A stretch of DNA of 64,000 nucleotides from Acidimicrobiales bacterium (GTDB lineage: Bacteria > Actinomycetota > Acidimicrobiia > Acidimicrobiales > MedAcidi-G1), in NCBI GenBank assembly GCA_029577135.1, contig JARQPW010000008.1, positions 1 to 64,000 of the forward strand. The letters are read 5' to 3'. The position numbers and the translations under genes were made by a program. A model generated the notes under the pieces. The model was not told the DNA's origin, did no database searches, and worked only from the letters and a program-made list of their open reading frames with translations. Positions 44,130 through 53,525 of this stretch are shown piece after piece; within the stretch, counting starts at the first letter, position 1, and every line of letters starts with the position of its first letter.

Positions 44130-45890
44130 TCAGCGCCAGGCGACGTTCCCGGGCCGGGCGGCGTCGGCGAGAGCCACCCAGGTGCGGCCGGGCTGCAGCA
44201 GGACCGGTTCGCCGTCGATGGTGATCGTGGCCGGACGGCCGGGGTCGGGACGATTCCACTCGGCCACGATCAGGTGGCCGGCTGTGAACACCCAAGCCGT
44301 CCCGGAACCCGTCGTCCGGGCTTCCGGAGAGCGATTGTCCGCCGGGCTCTTGCCGTAGGTCGTGAACTGGACCACGACGTTGGTGGGAGCCACCCGGACG
44401 CCCTCGGCGTCGCTATGGGCCTCCCCGTTCGTCGATCGTTGCCAACCGGAGCCGTCCCACGCGTAGTCGGCGACCAACCGGCCGAAGTCGATTGTGACGC
44501 CCTCGGCCGCGATCGCCGAGTCGGGGAGGGGCTGTCCCTCCCAGCCGAAGGTGAACGGCGCCGGCGACACGTCGGTGCGGCCGGCATGGAGTGCCCAGAG
44601 GCTGTCGGTGGACGCATACAGGTTGTGCGGTGCCCGCCGTGACGAGGAGCGCCAATAGGCGGACGCTGCGTCGTCGTAGCCGACGTCCACGAGCGGAGAG
44701 GCGTTGATGGCCTGGTTGGTACCACGGTTGGCGCCGGAGTAGGCGAACAGTGGTCGGTCGAACCCCTCGAGGAGGATGGGGTCGGAGGTCCGTCCCGAGC
44801 GGACCGGCCCGACCGTCCCCGGGCTGGTGGTCTGGAAGATGGCGACGAAGCGGGTGAGCCCCGCCTCCACGATCTCCTCGTAGACGACGTCCGCCGCGAT
44901 GATGCCCGTCTGGGGGCGTGCCGCCGATGCGTTGTCGATCTTCACCGCCAACGCCGGGCGGTCTGGGTCGCGCCCCTGGAGTCCCGTCCACGCCATCGAC
45001 ACGTTGAACGATTCGAGCCAGGCGATCTCCGCCAGCGTGTCGGCGATCGACTCGTGGATGCCCGCGATCTCGATCTGTGCCGCTGCGATGTCCGACCGAT
45101 CGGCAGCAATTTCGGTCCGCGCCGCTGCGATCTCGGTCCGTGCCGCCGCCATCTCGTCCTCGGACGAGGCGATGCGGCCCTCCACCGTGGGGATGGTGGC
45201 AATGCCCTCATCACGGTCGTTCACGGCGATCCGGTGTCGTTCCTCGGACGACGCCATGAGGTCGTAGAGCGTCAGCGCCCGGTCGCCGTCGAGGCGCAGG
45301 CGGGCGTATCGCCGGTGGAGGTCGTTGGTTGCCGAATCGATCACGGCCTCGTACAGCATCTGGGAGCGGAGGTTGTCGAGAGCCTCGCCGGTGACTTCGA
45401 CGGACTGGGTGAGGACGGCGTTCATGCGCTCGTCGTTCTTGACGTACGAGTCGATCGCCATGACGTGCCTGACCGTCGTGGGTTCGTCGAGGTCGACGTA
45501 GTGCTGGATCGTGAGGTCGGCCAGCAGTTCGATCCGGACCAGGAGCACTTCGAGTTCGTGGTCCTCGGAGGCCATGCGGGCCTCGGCCTCGGCGATCTCG
45601 GCCTCGAGGTTCACGATGGCCTGGTCGCCTTGGGCGACGAGGGCACGGAGGTCGGCGATCTGCTGCTCGATCGTCCCGATCTGCTGCTCGATCGTCCCGA
45701 TGTGCTGCTCGATCGTCCCGATGTGCTGCTCGATCGTCCCGACCTCGGCTTCCTCGGTCCCGATCTCGTCGTGCAGTGCGGCGATCGCCCCGTCGTTCGG
45801 GCCTGCGACGGCCACGTTGACGGCCGCCAGCGCGCCGAGGGCCACGCCCAGGGATGCGACGACGAGTCGACGGGGCAGGCGGGAATGCAC
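44130..45890 (-). CDS. Secreted coiled-coil protein with DUF3048 domain
   Basis: 586 aa from GTG 45890. Residues 1-29 form a signal peptide ending AVA. Residues 35-120 are a coiled coil, including exact heptads GTIEQxI, and a second coiled region (about 225-300) is rich in Ala-Arg-Thr-Glu repeats. The C-terminal half (about 320-586) is DUF3048: ALAVKIDNASAARPQTGI, DVVYEEIVEAGLTRFVAIF (key: VVYEEIVEAGLTR), GPVRSGR and FTAGHLIVAEW. DUF3048 proteins are cell-surface proteins of unknown activity. Coiled-coil plus catalytic-like domain resembles wall-hydrolase activators, but that is only analogy. Confidence 0.88.
   Translation of the reverse strand: MHSRLPRRLVVASLGVALGALAAVNVAVAGPNDGAIAALHDEIGTEEAEVGTIEQHIGTIEQHIGTIEQQIGTIEQQIADLRALVAQGDQAIVNLEAEIAEAEARMASEDHELEVLLVRIELLADLTIQHYVDLDEPTTVRHVMAIDSYVKNDERMNAVLTQSVEVTGEALDNLRSQMLYEAVIDSATNDLHRRYARLRLDGDRALTLYDLMASSEERHRIAVNDRDEGIATIPTVEGRIASSEDEMAAARTEIAAARTEIAADRSDIAAAQIEIAGIHESIADTLAEIAWLESFNVSMAWTGLQGRDPDRPALAVKIDNASAARPQTGIIAADVVYEEIVEAGLTRFVAIFQTTSPGTVGPVRSGRTSDPILLEGFDRPLFAYSGANRGTNQAINASPLVDVGYDDAASAYWRSSSRRAPHNLYASTDSLWALHAGRTDVSPAPFTFGWEGQPLPDSAIAAEGVTIDFGRLVADYAWDGSGWQRSTNGEAHSDAEGVRVAPTNVVVQFTTYGKSPADNRSPEARTTGSGTAWVFTAGHLIVAEWNRPDPGRPATITIDGEPVLLQPGRTWVALADAARPGNVAWR
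45661..45744. repeat. 21-bp tandem repeat, four copies, heptad coiled coil
   Basis: Four 21-bp units encode the heptad GTIEQQI/GTIEQHI in the coiled-coil region. One unit equals one heptad, so copy number changes keep the coiled-coil register. Confidence 0.95.
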
Positions 45891-45951
45891 GGCGCCGAGC
45901 GTAGAGGGCGACCCTCCTCCAAAGGGGGCACCTCACGGATCTTCCGGTCGG

Positions 45952-46764
45952 TCAGTGGGCCTGGCAGGTCGGACAGTAGGTGCTGGTCCGCTGGTCGAGG
46001 ACCCTGCTGGTGAGTGTCGAACCGCACCGTCCACACGGCAGGCCGGAACGTCCGTAACAGTCGAGTCGGTCCTGGTTCGATCCCGTGGCGCCGTCCACCG
46101 TCCGGAAGTCGCGCAGGGTCGTGCCGTTGCGTGCCAGTGCCTCGGTGAGGACCTCCTGGAGGGCGGCGAGCAGTCGACCCGAGCGTTCGAGTCCGAGCCG
46201 GCGCACACCCGGGTGGATGCAGGCCCGCCAGAGCGCCTCGTCCGCATAGATGTTGCCCACTCCGGCAACGGGCCGCTGGGAGAGCAGGTGGGTCTTGATG
46301 CGACGACTGCTCCCTGCGAGGCGGGCATGGAACCCGGCGGCGTCGAGTCGGGGATCGAAGGGCTCGGGCCCGAGTTCGTGGAGCGTAGGCAGGGAACGAT
46401 GGTCACCGTGCGGAACGACTGCGATGCGGCCGAACCGCCGGACGTCGCGGAACAGCAGGTGCCGGCCGTCGTCGAGGCCCCAGCGGGCACGGCGGTAGGG
46501 GTCGTCGGTGGGCAATGGGACCACGTGGAGGCCGCCGGTCATGCCCAGGTGGACGATGAGTTGGCGCCGGCCGCCCCGATCGGGGAGCAGGTCGAAGAGG
46601 AGGTACTTCCCGCGCCGTCGTACCGCCTCCACGCTGTGGTCCACGGCATCCGGGGCCTGGCAGAACTTCGCCGAGGGATGGGAGTCGCCGTCGATGATCC
46701 GGGCTCCGACGAGGAGTGGTTCGAGCTGTGCTCGTACGGTCTCGACCTCCGGGAGCTCGGGCAT
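45952..46764 (-). CDS. mutM: Formamidopyrimidine-DNA glycosylase (Fpg)
   Basis: 270 aa from ATG 46764; a -10-like box precedes. MPELPEVETVR carries the catalytic Pro2 and Glu3. RRRGKYLLFDL has the beta-turn Lys, LIVHLGMTG follows, and GVGNIYADEALW (key: GNIYADEAL) is the helix-2-turn-helix. The C-terminal zinc finger is CYGRSGLPCGRCGSTL and CPTCQ (Cys-x8-Cys... form, ending in CxxC). It excises oxidised purines and nicks the abasic site. It lies divergent from the ParA gene. Confidence 0.96.
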   Translation of the reverse strand: MPELPEVETVRAQLEPLLVGARIIDGDSHPSAKFCQAPDAVDHSVEAVRRRGKYLLFDLLPDRGGRRQLIVHLGMTGGLHVVPLPTDDPYRRARWGLDDGRHLLFRDVRRFGRIAVVPHGDHRSLPTLHELGPEPFDPRLDAAGFHARLAGSSRRIKTHLLSQRPVAGVGNIYADEALWRACIHPGVRRLGLERSGRLLAALQEVLTEALARNGTTLRDFRTVDGATGSNQDRLDCYGRSGLPCGRCGSTLTSRVLDQRTSTYCPTCQAH

Positions 46765-46770
46765 GCTGCC

Positions 46771-46776
46771 ACCGTA
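46771..46776 (-). promoter_or_regulatory. -10 box (TACGGT) for leaderless mutM
   Basis: On the minus strand TACGGT is followed by 6 nt and the mutM ATG at 46764. Confidence 0.5.
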
Positions 46777-46820
46777 TCGACTGCCGGAACGGGGGTCTTC
46801 TGCCACCGGGTGGGTTCGGA

Positions 46821-46826
46821 TAGGTT
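46821..46826 (+). promoter_or_regulatory. -10 box (TAGGTT) for leaderless ParA-like gene
   Basis: TAGGTT is followed by 6 nt and ATG 46833, back to back with the mutM promoter. Confidence 0.5.
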
Positions 46827-46832
46827 GCCCCC

Positions 46833-47615
46833 ATGCCGGTGGTCGCGGTCGTGAACCAGAAGGGTGGAGTCGGGAAGACGACCGTGGTGCTCGGCCTGGC
46901 TTCGGCGGCGGCGGCCAGGGGCATCGAGGCACTCGTCGTCGACCTCGATCCCCAGGGAAACGCCTCGACGGGCCTCGGCGTCTTCGAGCCGACGCGGGGC
47001 ATCGACCTGGTCCTCGAACAGGAGCGACCCGGCGGCCTCCATGCGGCGGTCGAGTCCACGGGATGGCCGCACGAGTGCGGGCGCTGCCCGCTGTTGGCGG
47101 CGGCGTCCCCGGGACTCTTCGTCCGCGAGACCCAACTTGCCACCGACCCGCTGGGTGGCCAGGACCGGCTCCAGATGGCGATGAACGGCTCGTCATGGCC
47201 GCTCGTGCTGGTCGACTGCCCGCCGTCCCTCGGCCTGCTGACCATCAACGCGCTGTTCGCCGCCGACCGGGTGCTCCTGGTGACCGAGCCGGGCGCCTGG
47301 GCCGCGGACGGGGTTGCACGGATGCTCCAGACCATCGAACGGATCCGCCTTCGCCGCATCGACGAGCGCCCCCGCCTGGTGGGGATCGCCATCAACCGGC
47401 TGGGCCGAACCCGGGATGCCCGGTACTGGCACGAGCAACTGGCCGAGACCTATCCGGAGACCTGCCTGCCGCCCGTCCGCCTCCGGGCCGCCGTGGCGGA
47501 GGCAGCGGCCCAGTCGCTGCCGATCCACGGGCTGGGGAGCCGACCCGGCGCCTCCGAGGCCGCGGCGGAATTCGACGTCCTCTTGGACCGAGTGCTAGGA
47601 GACGAGACCACATGA
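46833..47615 (+). CDS. ParA-family ATPase (orphan)
   Basis: 260 aa. Deviant Walker A is KGGVGKTT (10-17), Walker A' is VDLDPQGNAS and Walker B is LVLVDCPPSLGLL. Between them lies HECGRCPLL, a CxxC pair not typical of classical ParA. There is no ParB or parS nearby. The next gene overlaps its stop and has a C-terminal membrane span. It could position something on the membrane or nucleoid. It is probably not a chromosome segregation ParA, given its neighbours. Confidence 0.92.
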   Translation: MPVVAVVNQKGGVGKTTVVLGLASAAAARGIEALVVDLDPQGNASTGLGVFEPTRGIDLVLEQERPGGLHAAVESTGWPHECGRCPLLAAASPGLFVRETQLATDPLGGQDRLQMAMNGSSWPLVLVDCPPSLGLLTINALFAADRVLLVTEPGAWAADGVARMLQTIERIRLRRIDERPRLVGIAINRLGRTRDARYWHEQLAETYPETCLPPVRLRAAVAEAAAQSLPIHGLGSRPGASEAAAEFDVLLDRVLGDETT

Positions 47616-47956
47616 ACGCCTACGACCCCCAGGCCCGCCGGGCCCGCAGCCGACCCGCTGCCGTGAGTCCGATCGACACCCTCCTCGGTGATGTAGAGGC
47701 GATCGACGAATCCGACTCGGCAGCGCCACCGGTCGGAGACGTCGTGGCCGATGACGAAGTGGCCGATGACGAAGTGGCCGAGGCCCCGGAGACGGCCCCC
47801 GATCGACCGGACGGCGAGGTGCGACCGTTCGAGGCGCCACCCATCGAGCTGACCGACGAGCATGCCGACCGGCTCCATCGCTTCGGGGTCCTCGTTGCCG
47901 TCGCCGCAATTCTGATGGTGCTGTTGGCTTTGCGGAAGCGTCGGCGGTCGCGTTGA
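47612..47956 (+). CDS. Small acidic tail-anchored protein
   Basis: 114 aa. The ATG overlaps the ParA stop (ATGA). The N-terminus (1-20) is Arg-rich, 25-80 is acidic with a VADDE duplication, and 91-107 is a single membrane span (FGVLVAVAAILMVLLAL) ending in a basic RKRRRSR tail. The tail predicts N-terminus-in or tail-anchor topology with the bulk in the cytoplasm. Coupling to the ATPase suggests it is its membrane partner or docking protein. I do not recognise a family. Confidence 0.75.
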   Translation: MNAYDPQARRARSRPAAVSPIDTLLGDVEAIDESDSAAPPVGDVVADDEVADDEVAEAPETAPDRPDGEVRPFEAPPIELTDEHADRLHRFGVLVAVAAILMVLLALRKRRRSR

Positions 47957-47972
47957 CGATCCGACCGATGTG

Positions 47973-48815
47973 TCAGCCGTCGGAGATCCCGAGCACCTGA
48001 CGGGCGGGGGCATCGGACTTGAGCCTTCCGGCCCCCGCACGCCTCCGGACCTCCTTGGCGCCGGTTTCACACCGGTCGACGTACGGGCACCACCCGCAGA
48101 GGGGACCGGGGTCCGGTTCGAACGAGTCGTTGGCACAGTCGGTGCCGAGCGCCTCCCAGGTCGCCGTCAGGTCCCCGGTGGTTGCGGCGAGTTGCTCGTC
48201 GTCGACTCGGGTCTCCACGATTCCCCGATTGCCGCCGAGGAACAGGAGTCGGGCCCGGACGGGTCGTTCGCCCGTGTCGGCCTCGACGGCAGCGGCGTAG
48301 AGGAGCACCTGGGCGAGCGCCTCCTTGCGGCGGTCCTGACGGGGCGGCCTGCCGGACTTGTAGTCGGTGATGACCAGCCCGTCGTCGGCATCGTCGAGCC
48401 GGTCGATGACCCCGCGGAAAGGCACGCCGTCGAGTGCCGTGGTGACGTGCTGTTCGGTGGCGCGTACCGCCACCCCTGAGGGGTCCTCGACCTGCCAGAG
48501 CGCCTCGATGGCCGACCATGCCTTCCAGCGGAACTGCAGTTCGGCTTCGGCATCGAGGCGGAGCGCCCGGAAGTCGCCCTGGGCGGCGGTCGAGGGCCAG
48601 ACTTCCCCGGCGAGTTGCCTGGCGCGGTGCGTGGTCCGGGCGTCGGCGGGCTCGTGGCAGAGGAGTTCGAGGACCCGGTGGGCGAAGCTGCCGACGAGGG
48701 CCGCCTCCCCGGGCGGGTCCGGCAACTTGTCGATGTACCGGTACTTCCACCGGAGCGGGCACTGCCGGTAGGTGCCGGCAGCGGTCGGTGAGAAGAAGCG
48801 GGGGAGGTCGGCCAT
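47973..48815 (-). CDS. RecB-like PD-(D/E)XK nuclease with Fe-S cysteines
   Basis: 280 aa. SPTAAGTYRQCPLRWKYRYID starts the RecB C-terminal fold with Cys19. GVPFRGVIDRLD and VITDYKSGRPP (Asp and Lys of the nuclease core) and LAQVLLYAAA follow. C240-G-W-C243 and C249 close the four-Cys set expected for a 4Fe-4S cluster as in AddB. Standalone members act in DNA repair or as exonucleases of uncertain partner. It lies 33 nt downstream of the topoisomerase genes on the same strand. Confidence 0.92.
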   Translation of the reverse strand: MADLPRFFSPTAAGTYRQCPLRWKYRYIDKLPDPPGEAALVGSFAHRVLELLCHEPADARTTHRARQLAGEVWPSTAAQGDFRALRLDAEAELQFRWKAWSAIEALWQVEDPSGVAVRATEQHVTTALDGVPFRGVIDRLDDADDGLVITDYKSGRPPRQDRRKEALAQVLLYAAAVEADTGERPVRARLLFLGGNRGIVETRVDDEQLAATTGDLTATWEALGTDCANDSFEPDPGPLCGWCPYVDRCETGAKEVRRRAGAGRLKSDAPARQVLGISDG

Positions 48816-48848
48816 GTTGCGTCTCGTCGAACCCGGGTGCTTGTCGTC

Positions 48849-50927
48849 TCAGATGTCGAGGGCGCCGGGATCGAGCAGCGCACTGTTCCTGATGAGGTAG
48901 CCGCGCCGCTGGGCGACGTCGCTGCCCATCAGCACGTCGAACAGGCGGGCGGCCTCCTTGGCCTGCTTGGCGTCCTCCATGGTGAGGCGTCGCAGGACCC
49001 GGCTGTCGCGGTCAAGGGCACACTCGGCCAGTTCGTCGACGTTCATCTCGCCGAGTCCCTTGAAACGGTTCCAGGTGAGGTTCGTCGCCTTGCGACGCCC
49101 CTTCGTGAGCTCGGCGGTGATGGCGTCGCGTTCCTCCTCCGTGAAGGCCCGGTGGAGGGTCTCGCCCACCCGACAACTGTAGAGGGGAGGCTGGGCGGCA
49201 TAGACGCGACCGGCCTCGAGCAGCGGGCGCATGTACTCGTGGATGAGGGTGAGGAGGAGGCAGCGGATGTGGCTGCCGTCGACGTCAGCGTCGCAGAGGA
49301 TGATGATCCTGCCGTAGCGGGCGTTGTCGAGTTCGAAGTCCTTTCCCTGGCCGGCACCGATCGCCGTGAACAGGGACTGGGCCTCTGCGTTGTCGAGCAC
49401 CTGCTTGAGCGTGGCCTTGCCGGCGTTCACCACCTTGCCCCGGAGGGGCAGGATCGCCGTGTTCTCCGAATTGCGGCCCAACTTGGCGGGGCCTGCCGCC
49501 GAGTCGCCCTCGACGATGACGAGTTCGGAATCGGGCCCGTGGACGCGACAGTCGGCCAACTTGTCGGGCATGCCCGTCGACCCCATGCTGGCCGCCTTGC
49601 GACGGTTCTCGAGCACCTGCTTTGAGGCGACCCGGTTCACGACCGCCGTGGCGATCTTTTCGCGTACGGCGTTGATGTGCGTCTTGGGACCCGAGCCCCC
49701 GAACCAGTCGGCGAGCCCCGACTTGACGATGTCGTAGACGATCTTCTCGACGGCGGGTGTGCCGAGCTCCTGCTTGGTCTGGCCGCGGAACTGGGGTTCG
49801 GGGAACTCGATCTTGAGGGCGGCGACGAGACCTTCCTGGATGTCCTCCTTCGTGGCACGGTGCTTGTTCGCCTTGGCCAGCTTGGCCAGCTTGCGGGCGT
49901 CTTTGAGGAGGACGTCGTTGACTGCACGGGTGAGGGCCCGGTCGAATCCGGCCACGTGCGTGCCGCCCTGGTCGGTGGGGATGGTGTTGACGAAGGACTG
50001 GAACGAGGTGTCGAAGCCCTTGACCCAGCGCAACGACACGTCGACGATGCACTCGCGTTCGACGTCGCGCATCTTGCCGTCGACGGGCACCCGTTCGGTG
50101 AAGGTCTCGATGCCGGAGAGCGAGATCACCTCGGACGCCCGGTCGCCCTCGGAGAGGTCGTTGACGAGGTCGGTGAGCCCACCGCGCGACACGAACTCGA
50201 ACGCCTCCCGGCGGCTCCCGGAGCGCTTGTCGTGGACGCGGACCTTCAGGCCCGGGACGAGGTAGCAGGAACGGGTGACCCGATCGCAGACCTCGTCGAC
50301 GTCGATGCCGGCTTCGGCGTCGAAGAGTTCGCGGTCGGGGAGGAAGCGGACGCGGGTGCCGGTCTTGGTCTTGGAGATCCGCTTGACCTTCCGGAGTCCG
50401 TGACCTGCCTTGAACTTGCCATTGTCCAACTGGCCGGCCACGCGGTTGCGGAATGCCAGTTCCCAGGTGTGGCCGTCGCGGTCGACCTGGGCGACCAACC
50501 GCGAGGCGAGGGCGTTGACCACCGAGGCGCCGACGCCGTGGAGGCCGCCCGATGCCCCGTAGGCCCCACCGCCGAACTTGCCTCCTGCATGGAGTTCGGT
50601 GAAGACGACCTCGAGCGCCGAGACCTTCCGCTTGGCGTGCTCGTCGATCGGGATGCCCCGGCCGTTGTCGGCGACTTCGACCGTTTGGTCGCGGTGCAAG
50701 GTGACGTCGATCCTGGTGGCGTGGCCGGCGGCCGCCTCGTCGACGGCGTTGTCGATCAACTCCCAGACCAGGTGCATCAGGCCCTGGCTGCCCGTGCCGC
50801 CGATGTACATGCCCGGCCGCTTCCGCACTGCTTCGAGGCCCTCGAGCGTCTGGATCGCATCGGCGTCGTAGCCGTTGCCGGAGGCCCTGGCCGAGGAGGC
50901 CTTCCTGGAGGGTGCCCTGGTCGCCAT
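48849..50927 (-). CDS. parE: Type IIA topoisomerase subunit B (ParE/ParH-like)
   Basis: 692 aa from ATG 50927, two nt after the subunit A stop with GAGGTGG upstream; an in-frame GTG at 50936 is possible. GMYIGGTGSQGLMHLVWELIDNAVDEA (key: WELIDNAVDE) is the GHKL ATP site, DNGRGIPIDEH and GGLHGVGASVVNAL follow. ELVIVEGDSAAG and ILCDADVDGSHIR form the Toprim metal site. The length is slightly shorter than GyrB. Whether it is gyrase or decatenase depends on what else the genome encodes. Downstream of, not upstream of, its A subunit. Confidence 0.93.
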   Translation of the reverse strand: MATRAPSRKASSARASGNGYDADAIQTLEGLEAVRKRPGMYIGGTGSQGLMHLVWELIDNAVDEAAAGHATRIDVTLHRDQTVEVADNGRGIPIDEHAKRKVSALEVVFTELHAGGKFGGGAYGASGGLHGVGASVVNALASRLVAQVDRDGHTWELAFRNRVAGQLDNGKFKAGHGLRKVKRISKTKTGTRVRFLPDRELFDAEAGIDVDEVCDRVTRSCYLVPGLKVRVHDKRSGSRREAFEFVSRGGLTDLVNDLSEGDRASEVISLSGIETFTERVPVDGKMRDVERECIVDVSLRWVKGFDTSFQSFVNTIPTDQGGTHVAGFDRALTRAVNDVLLKDARKLAKLAKANKHRATKEDIQEGLVAALKIEFPEPQFRGQTKQELGTPAVEKIVYDIVKSGLADWFGGSGPKTHINAVREKIATAVVNRVASKQVLENRRKAASMGSTGMPDKLADCRVHGPDSELVIVEGDSAAGPAKLGRNSENTAILPLRGKVVNAGKATLKQVLDNAEAQSLFTAIGAGQGKDFELDNARYGRIIILCDADVDGSHIRCLLLTLIHEYMRPLLEAGRVYAAQPPLYSCRVGETLHRAFTEEERDAITAELTKGRRKATNLTWNRFKGLGEMNVDELAECALDRDSRVLRRLTMEDAKQAKEAARLFDVLMGSDVAQRRGYLIRNSALLDPGALDI

Positions 50928-50929
50928 CG

Positions 50930-53347
50930 TCACCACCTCGCCGGGCCGAGGTCGAGGACCTGGCGCTCGGTTGCCGCGCTCGAGAGGTCGCGGCGGGTGG
51001 GCTCGAGCAGGAAGGGCACGGGGGACGGATCGGCCTTCTTCGGGTTGTCGTCGGCGGCCATGACGGCGAGGAGGCCGAGCGGCTGCCCGATCCTGACAAG
51101 GACGAGCGAGGATCCATCCGCGGCCTTCCCGACGCGGATGCCGACGCCGCCGCGGCCCTTGCTGTCGAAGTCGGAGATCGGCGTGGCCTTGGCGCTGCAG
51201 TCGTCGCCGATCGTGAAGAGCAGGTCGTCGCCGAGCACCGGTCCGGCGCCGATGACCGTGGAGCCGGGCCGCAGCTTCATGCCGGCCACGCCGCCTGCAC
51301 CGCGTCCCTGGATGCTGATGCCTTCGACAGGGGTTCGTAGCACCTGGCCGTCGCTGGCGACGATCACCACGTCGACACCTGCCGGGGCGCAGAAGGCTGC
51401 GGCCACTCGGTCGCTCGACTTGAGGGACAGCAGGGTCCTGCCGGACCTGGTCTCGCGAACCTCGTCGAGGCTGAGGCGCTTGGCGACGCCCTCGGCGGTG
51501 ACCAGCACGAGGTGCTCGTCGCCCCCGGCGACCACCGTGTGGATGGACTCACCCCGGTTGGTGCCGAACACCTGGGCGGCGCCACCACCCCGCGTGCGAC
51601 CGGTGGCCTCACCGAGTTCGGCGGCCAGCACCTGCAGGGCGCGGCCGTCGGAGGTGACGGCCGTGATCCGCTCGGCGGTACGGGTGACGAGCGATGTCAC
51701 CAGCACGTCGTGTCGGCCGGGGGTGGCCCGCCTGGCGCCGTCGACCCGGAGTCGGCCGATCTGGCCCGACGTCGAGAGCGTGACCACGCAGGCCTCTTCG
51801 ACGACGTCGTGGGCGACCTCGGTGGCCTCGAAGAGCGGGAGGTCGTCGGGATGGACGATCTCGGTGCGGCGGGGCCGTCCGAACCGGTCGACCGCCTCGG
51901 CGAACTCACGGAGCACGGTGGTGCGCTGGCGGTCCTTCGACTTCAGCAGCTTCTGCAGGTCGGCGATGGTCGCCGCCTGTTCGTCGCGCTCCTCTTCGAT
52001 GCGGAGCCTTTCGAGGGCGGTGAGGCGCTTGAGCGGCACGTCGAGGATGTGGTCCGTCTGCACCTGGCTCAGCGAGAAGCGCTTCATGAGGGCCTTGCGG
52101 GCTGCGGCCGTGTCCTCGGAGCCGCGGATGATGGCGACGACCTCGTCGATTGCGTCGAGGGCGGTCAACAGGCCCTCGACGATGTGGAGCCGGTCCTTGG
52201 CGCACTTCAGCCGGTGCCGGGTGCGTCGGACGAGGACCTCGAGGCGGTGGTCGACGTAGTGTCTGCAGAGGTCGCCGAAGCCGAGGGTGTGGGGCACCCC
52301 ATCGACGAGGACCACGTTGTTGATGCCGAACGTCTCCTCGAGCGGGGTGAGCCGGTAGAGCTCGCCGAGGACGGCCTGGGGGTTGTGCCCCTTGCGCACG
52401 AGGATCTGGATCCGAAGTCCGGTGGACCGGTCGGTGAGGTTCTTGAAGTCCTCGACGCCGGCCAGGCGCCCGGTCTCGTTGAGCTCCTTGAGCTTGGCGA
52501 TGATCCGTTCAGGACCGACGAGGTAGGGGAGCTCCGTGACGACGATCGCCTGCCTGCCACGGCCGACTGATTCGACCTCGGCCCGGGCCCGGATTCGGAT
52601 GCTGCCGCGACCGGTCTCGTAGGCCTCGCGGATGCCGTCGTCGACGACGATGCCGCCGCTCGGGAAGTCGGGTCCTGGACAGAGGGCCAGGAGTTCGTCG
52701 GTCGTCGGCCTGGGCCGGCGCTTGGTCATCACCAACTTGATGGCGGCGTACAGCTCGTCGAGGTTGTGGGTCGGCATGTTGGTCGCCATGCCCACTGCGA
52801 TGCCCGTGGTGCCGTTGAGCAGCAGGCCGGGGAGCAGGGCGGGAAGGACGACGGGCTCCTCCGATTCGCCGTCGTAGGTGGGGCGGAAGTCGACGGTGCC
52901 CTCGTCGAGCTCCCGAACCATGGCCATGGCGGCCTCGCTCAACCGGCACTCGGTGTAGCGCGGGGCGGCGGGCGGGTCGTCGAGGGACCCGAAGTTGCCC
53001 TGTGGGTCGACGAACGTGATTCCGCGGGAGAAGTCCTGGCCCATGCGGACCAGGGCGTCGTAGATGGCGGTGTCGCCGTGGGGGTGGTAGCGGCCCATCG
53101 TGTCGCCCACGACGCGGGCACTCTTGCGGTGCGGTGTGTCGGGGCGGACTCCCATGCGCAGCATCGAGTAGAGGATGCGTCGCTGTACGGGCTTGAGGCC
53201 GTCGCGGACATCGGGAATCGCACGCGAGGTGATGACCGAGAGCGAGTAGGCGAGGAACGACTCGCGCAGCTCCTCGGCGACCGGGACGTCGACGACCTCC
53301 CGGGCGAAGGGAGCCTCGTCGTCGAGCAGTTTCTGCTGCTGGGCCAT
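50930..53347 (-). CDS. parC: Type IIA topoisomerase subunit A (ParC/ParX-like)
   Basis: 805 aa from ATG 53347; the frame is open upstream but not ParC-like. The breakage-reunion domain has [21 protein letters not shown] and [19 protein letters not shown], with the active-site Tyr in [16 protein letters not shown] (AAPRYTE). From about 490 a six-bladed beta-pinwheel (repeats such as [40 protein letters not shown]) completes it. No clear GyrA box is seen, which favours a decatenase-type enzyme. It pairs with the B subunit directly downstream to pass DNA through double-strand breaks. Confidence 0.93.
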   Translation of the reverse strand: MAQQQKLLDDEAPFAREVVDVPVAEELRESFLAYSLSVITSRAIPDVRDGLKPVQRRILYSMLRMGVRPDTPHRKSARVVGDTMGRYHPHGDTAIYDALVRMGQDFSRGITFVDPQGNFGSLDDPPAAPRYTECRLSEAAMAMVRELDEGTVDFRPTYDGESEEPVVLPALLPGLLLNGTTGIAVGMATNMPTHNLDELYAAIKLVMTKRRPRPTTDELLALCPGPDFPSGGIVVDDGIREAYETGRGSIRIRARAEVESVGRGRQAIVVTELPYLVGPERIIAKLKELNETGRLAGVEDFKNLTDRSTGLRIQILVRKGHNPQAVLGELYRLTPLEETFGINNVVLVDGVPHTLGFGDLCRHYVDHRLEVLVRRTRHRLKCAKDRLHIVEGLLTALDAIDEVVAIIRGSEDTAAARKALMKRFSLSQVQTDHILDVPLKRLTALERLRIEEERDEQAATIADLQKLLKSKDRQRTTVLREFAEAVDRFGRPRRTEIVHPDDLPLFEATEVAHDVVEEACVVTLSTSGQIGRLRVDGARRATPGRHDVLVTSLVTRTAERITAVTSDGRALQVLAAELGEATGRTRGGGAAQVFGTNRGESIHTVVAGGDEHLVLVTAEGVAKRLSLDEVRETRSGRTLLSLKSSDRVAAAFCAPAGVDVVIVASDGQVLRTPVEGISIQGRGAGGVAGMKLRPGSTVIGAGPVLGDDLLFTIGDDCSAKATPISDFDSKGRGGVGIRVGKAADGSSLVLVRIGQPLGLLAVMAADDNPKKADPSPVPFLLEPTRRDLSSAATERQVLDLGPARW

Positions 53348-53414
53348 CGTGTTGGGATCCTCGGATTCGGGTGTGCTCGGGGGCGGATGCGTCGCTTTCC
53401 AACTGCTCACGACA

Positions 53415-53447
53415 GCATGCCGGGGCCCTGTGACAGGCCCCGCATGC
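53415..53447 (-). promoter_or_regulatory. Strong hairpin in the leader of parC
   Basis: Inverted arms GCATGCCGGGGCC and GGCCCCGCATGC (one base bulged) around an 8-nt loop, about 70-100 nt upstream of the parC ATG. There is no T run on either side, so it is not a classic terminator. It could be an operator, an mRNA structure, or a transcription block in either direction. The rest of the 53348-53525 gap shows nothing I can name. Confidence 0.5.
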
Positions 53448-53525
53448 CGTTGTGTCGACGGTAGTCGGGGGCACCGGGGAGCCGGGGTATGCCCTCGGGT
53501 TCGGTCGTCGTCCGCCGCCCGTGGC

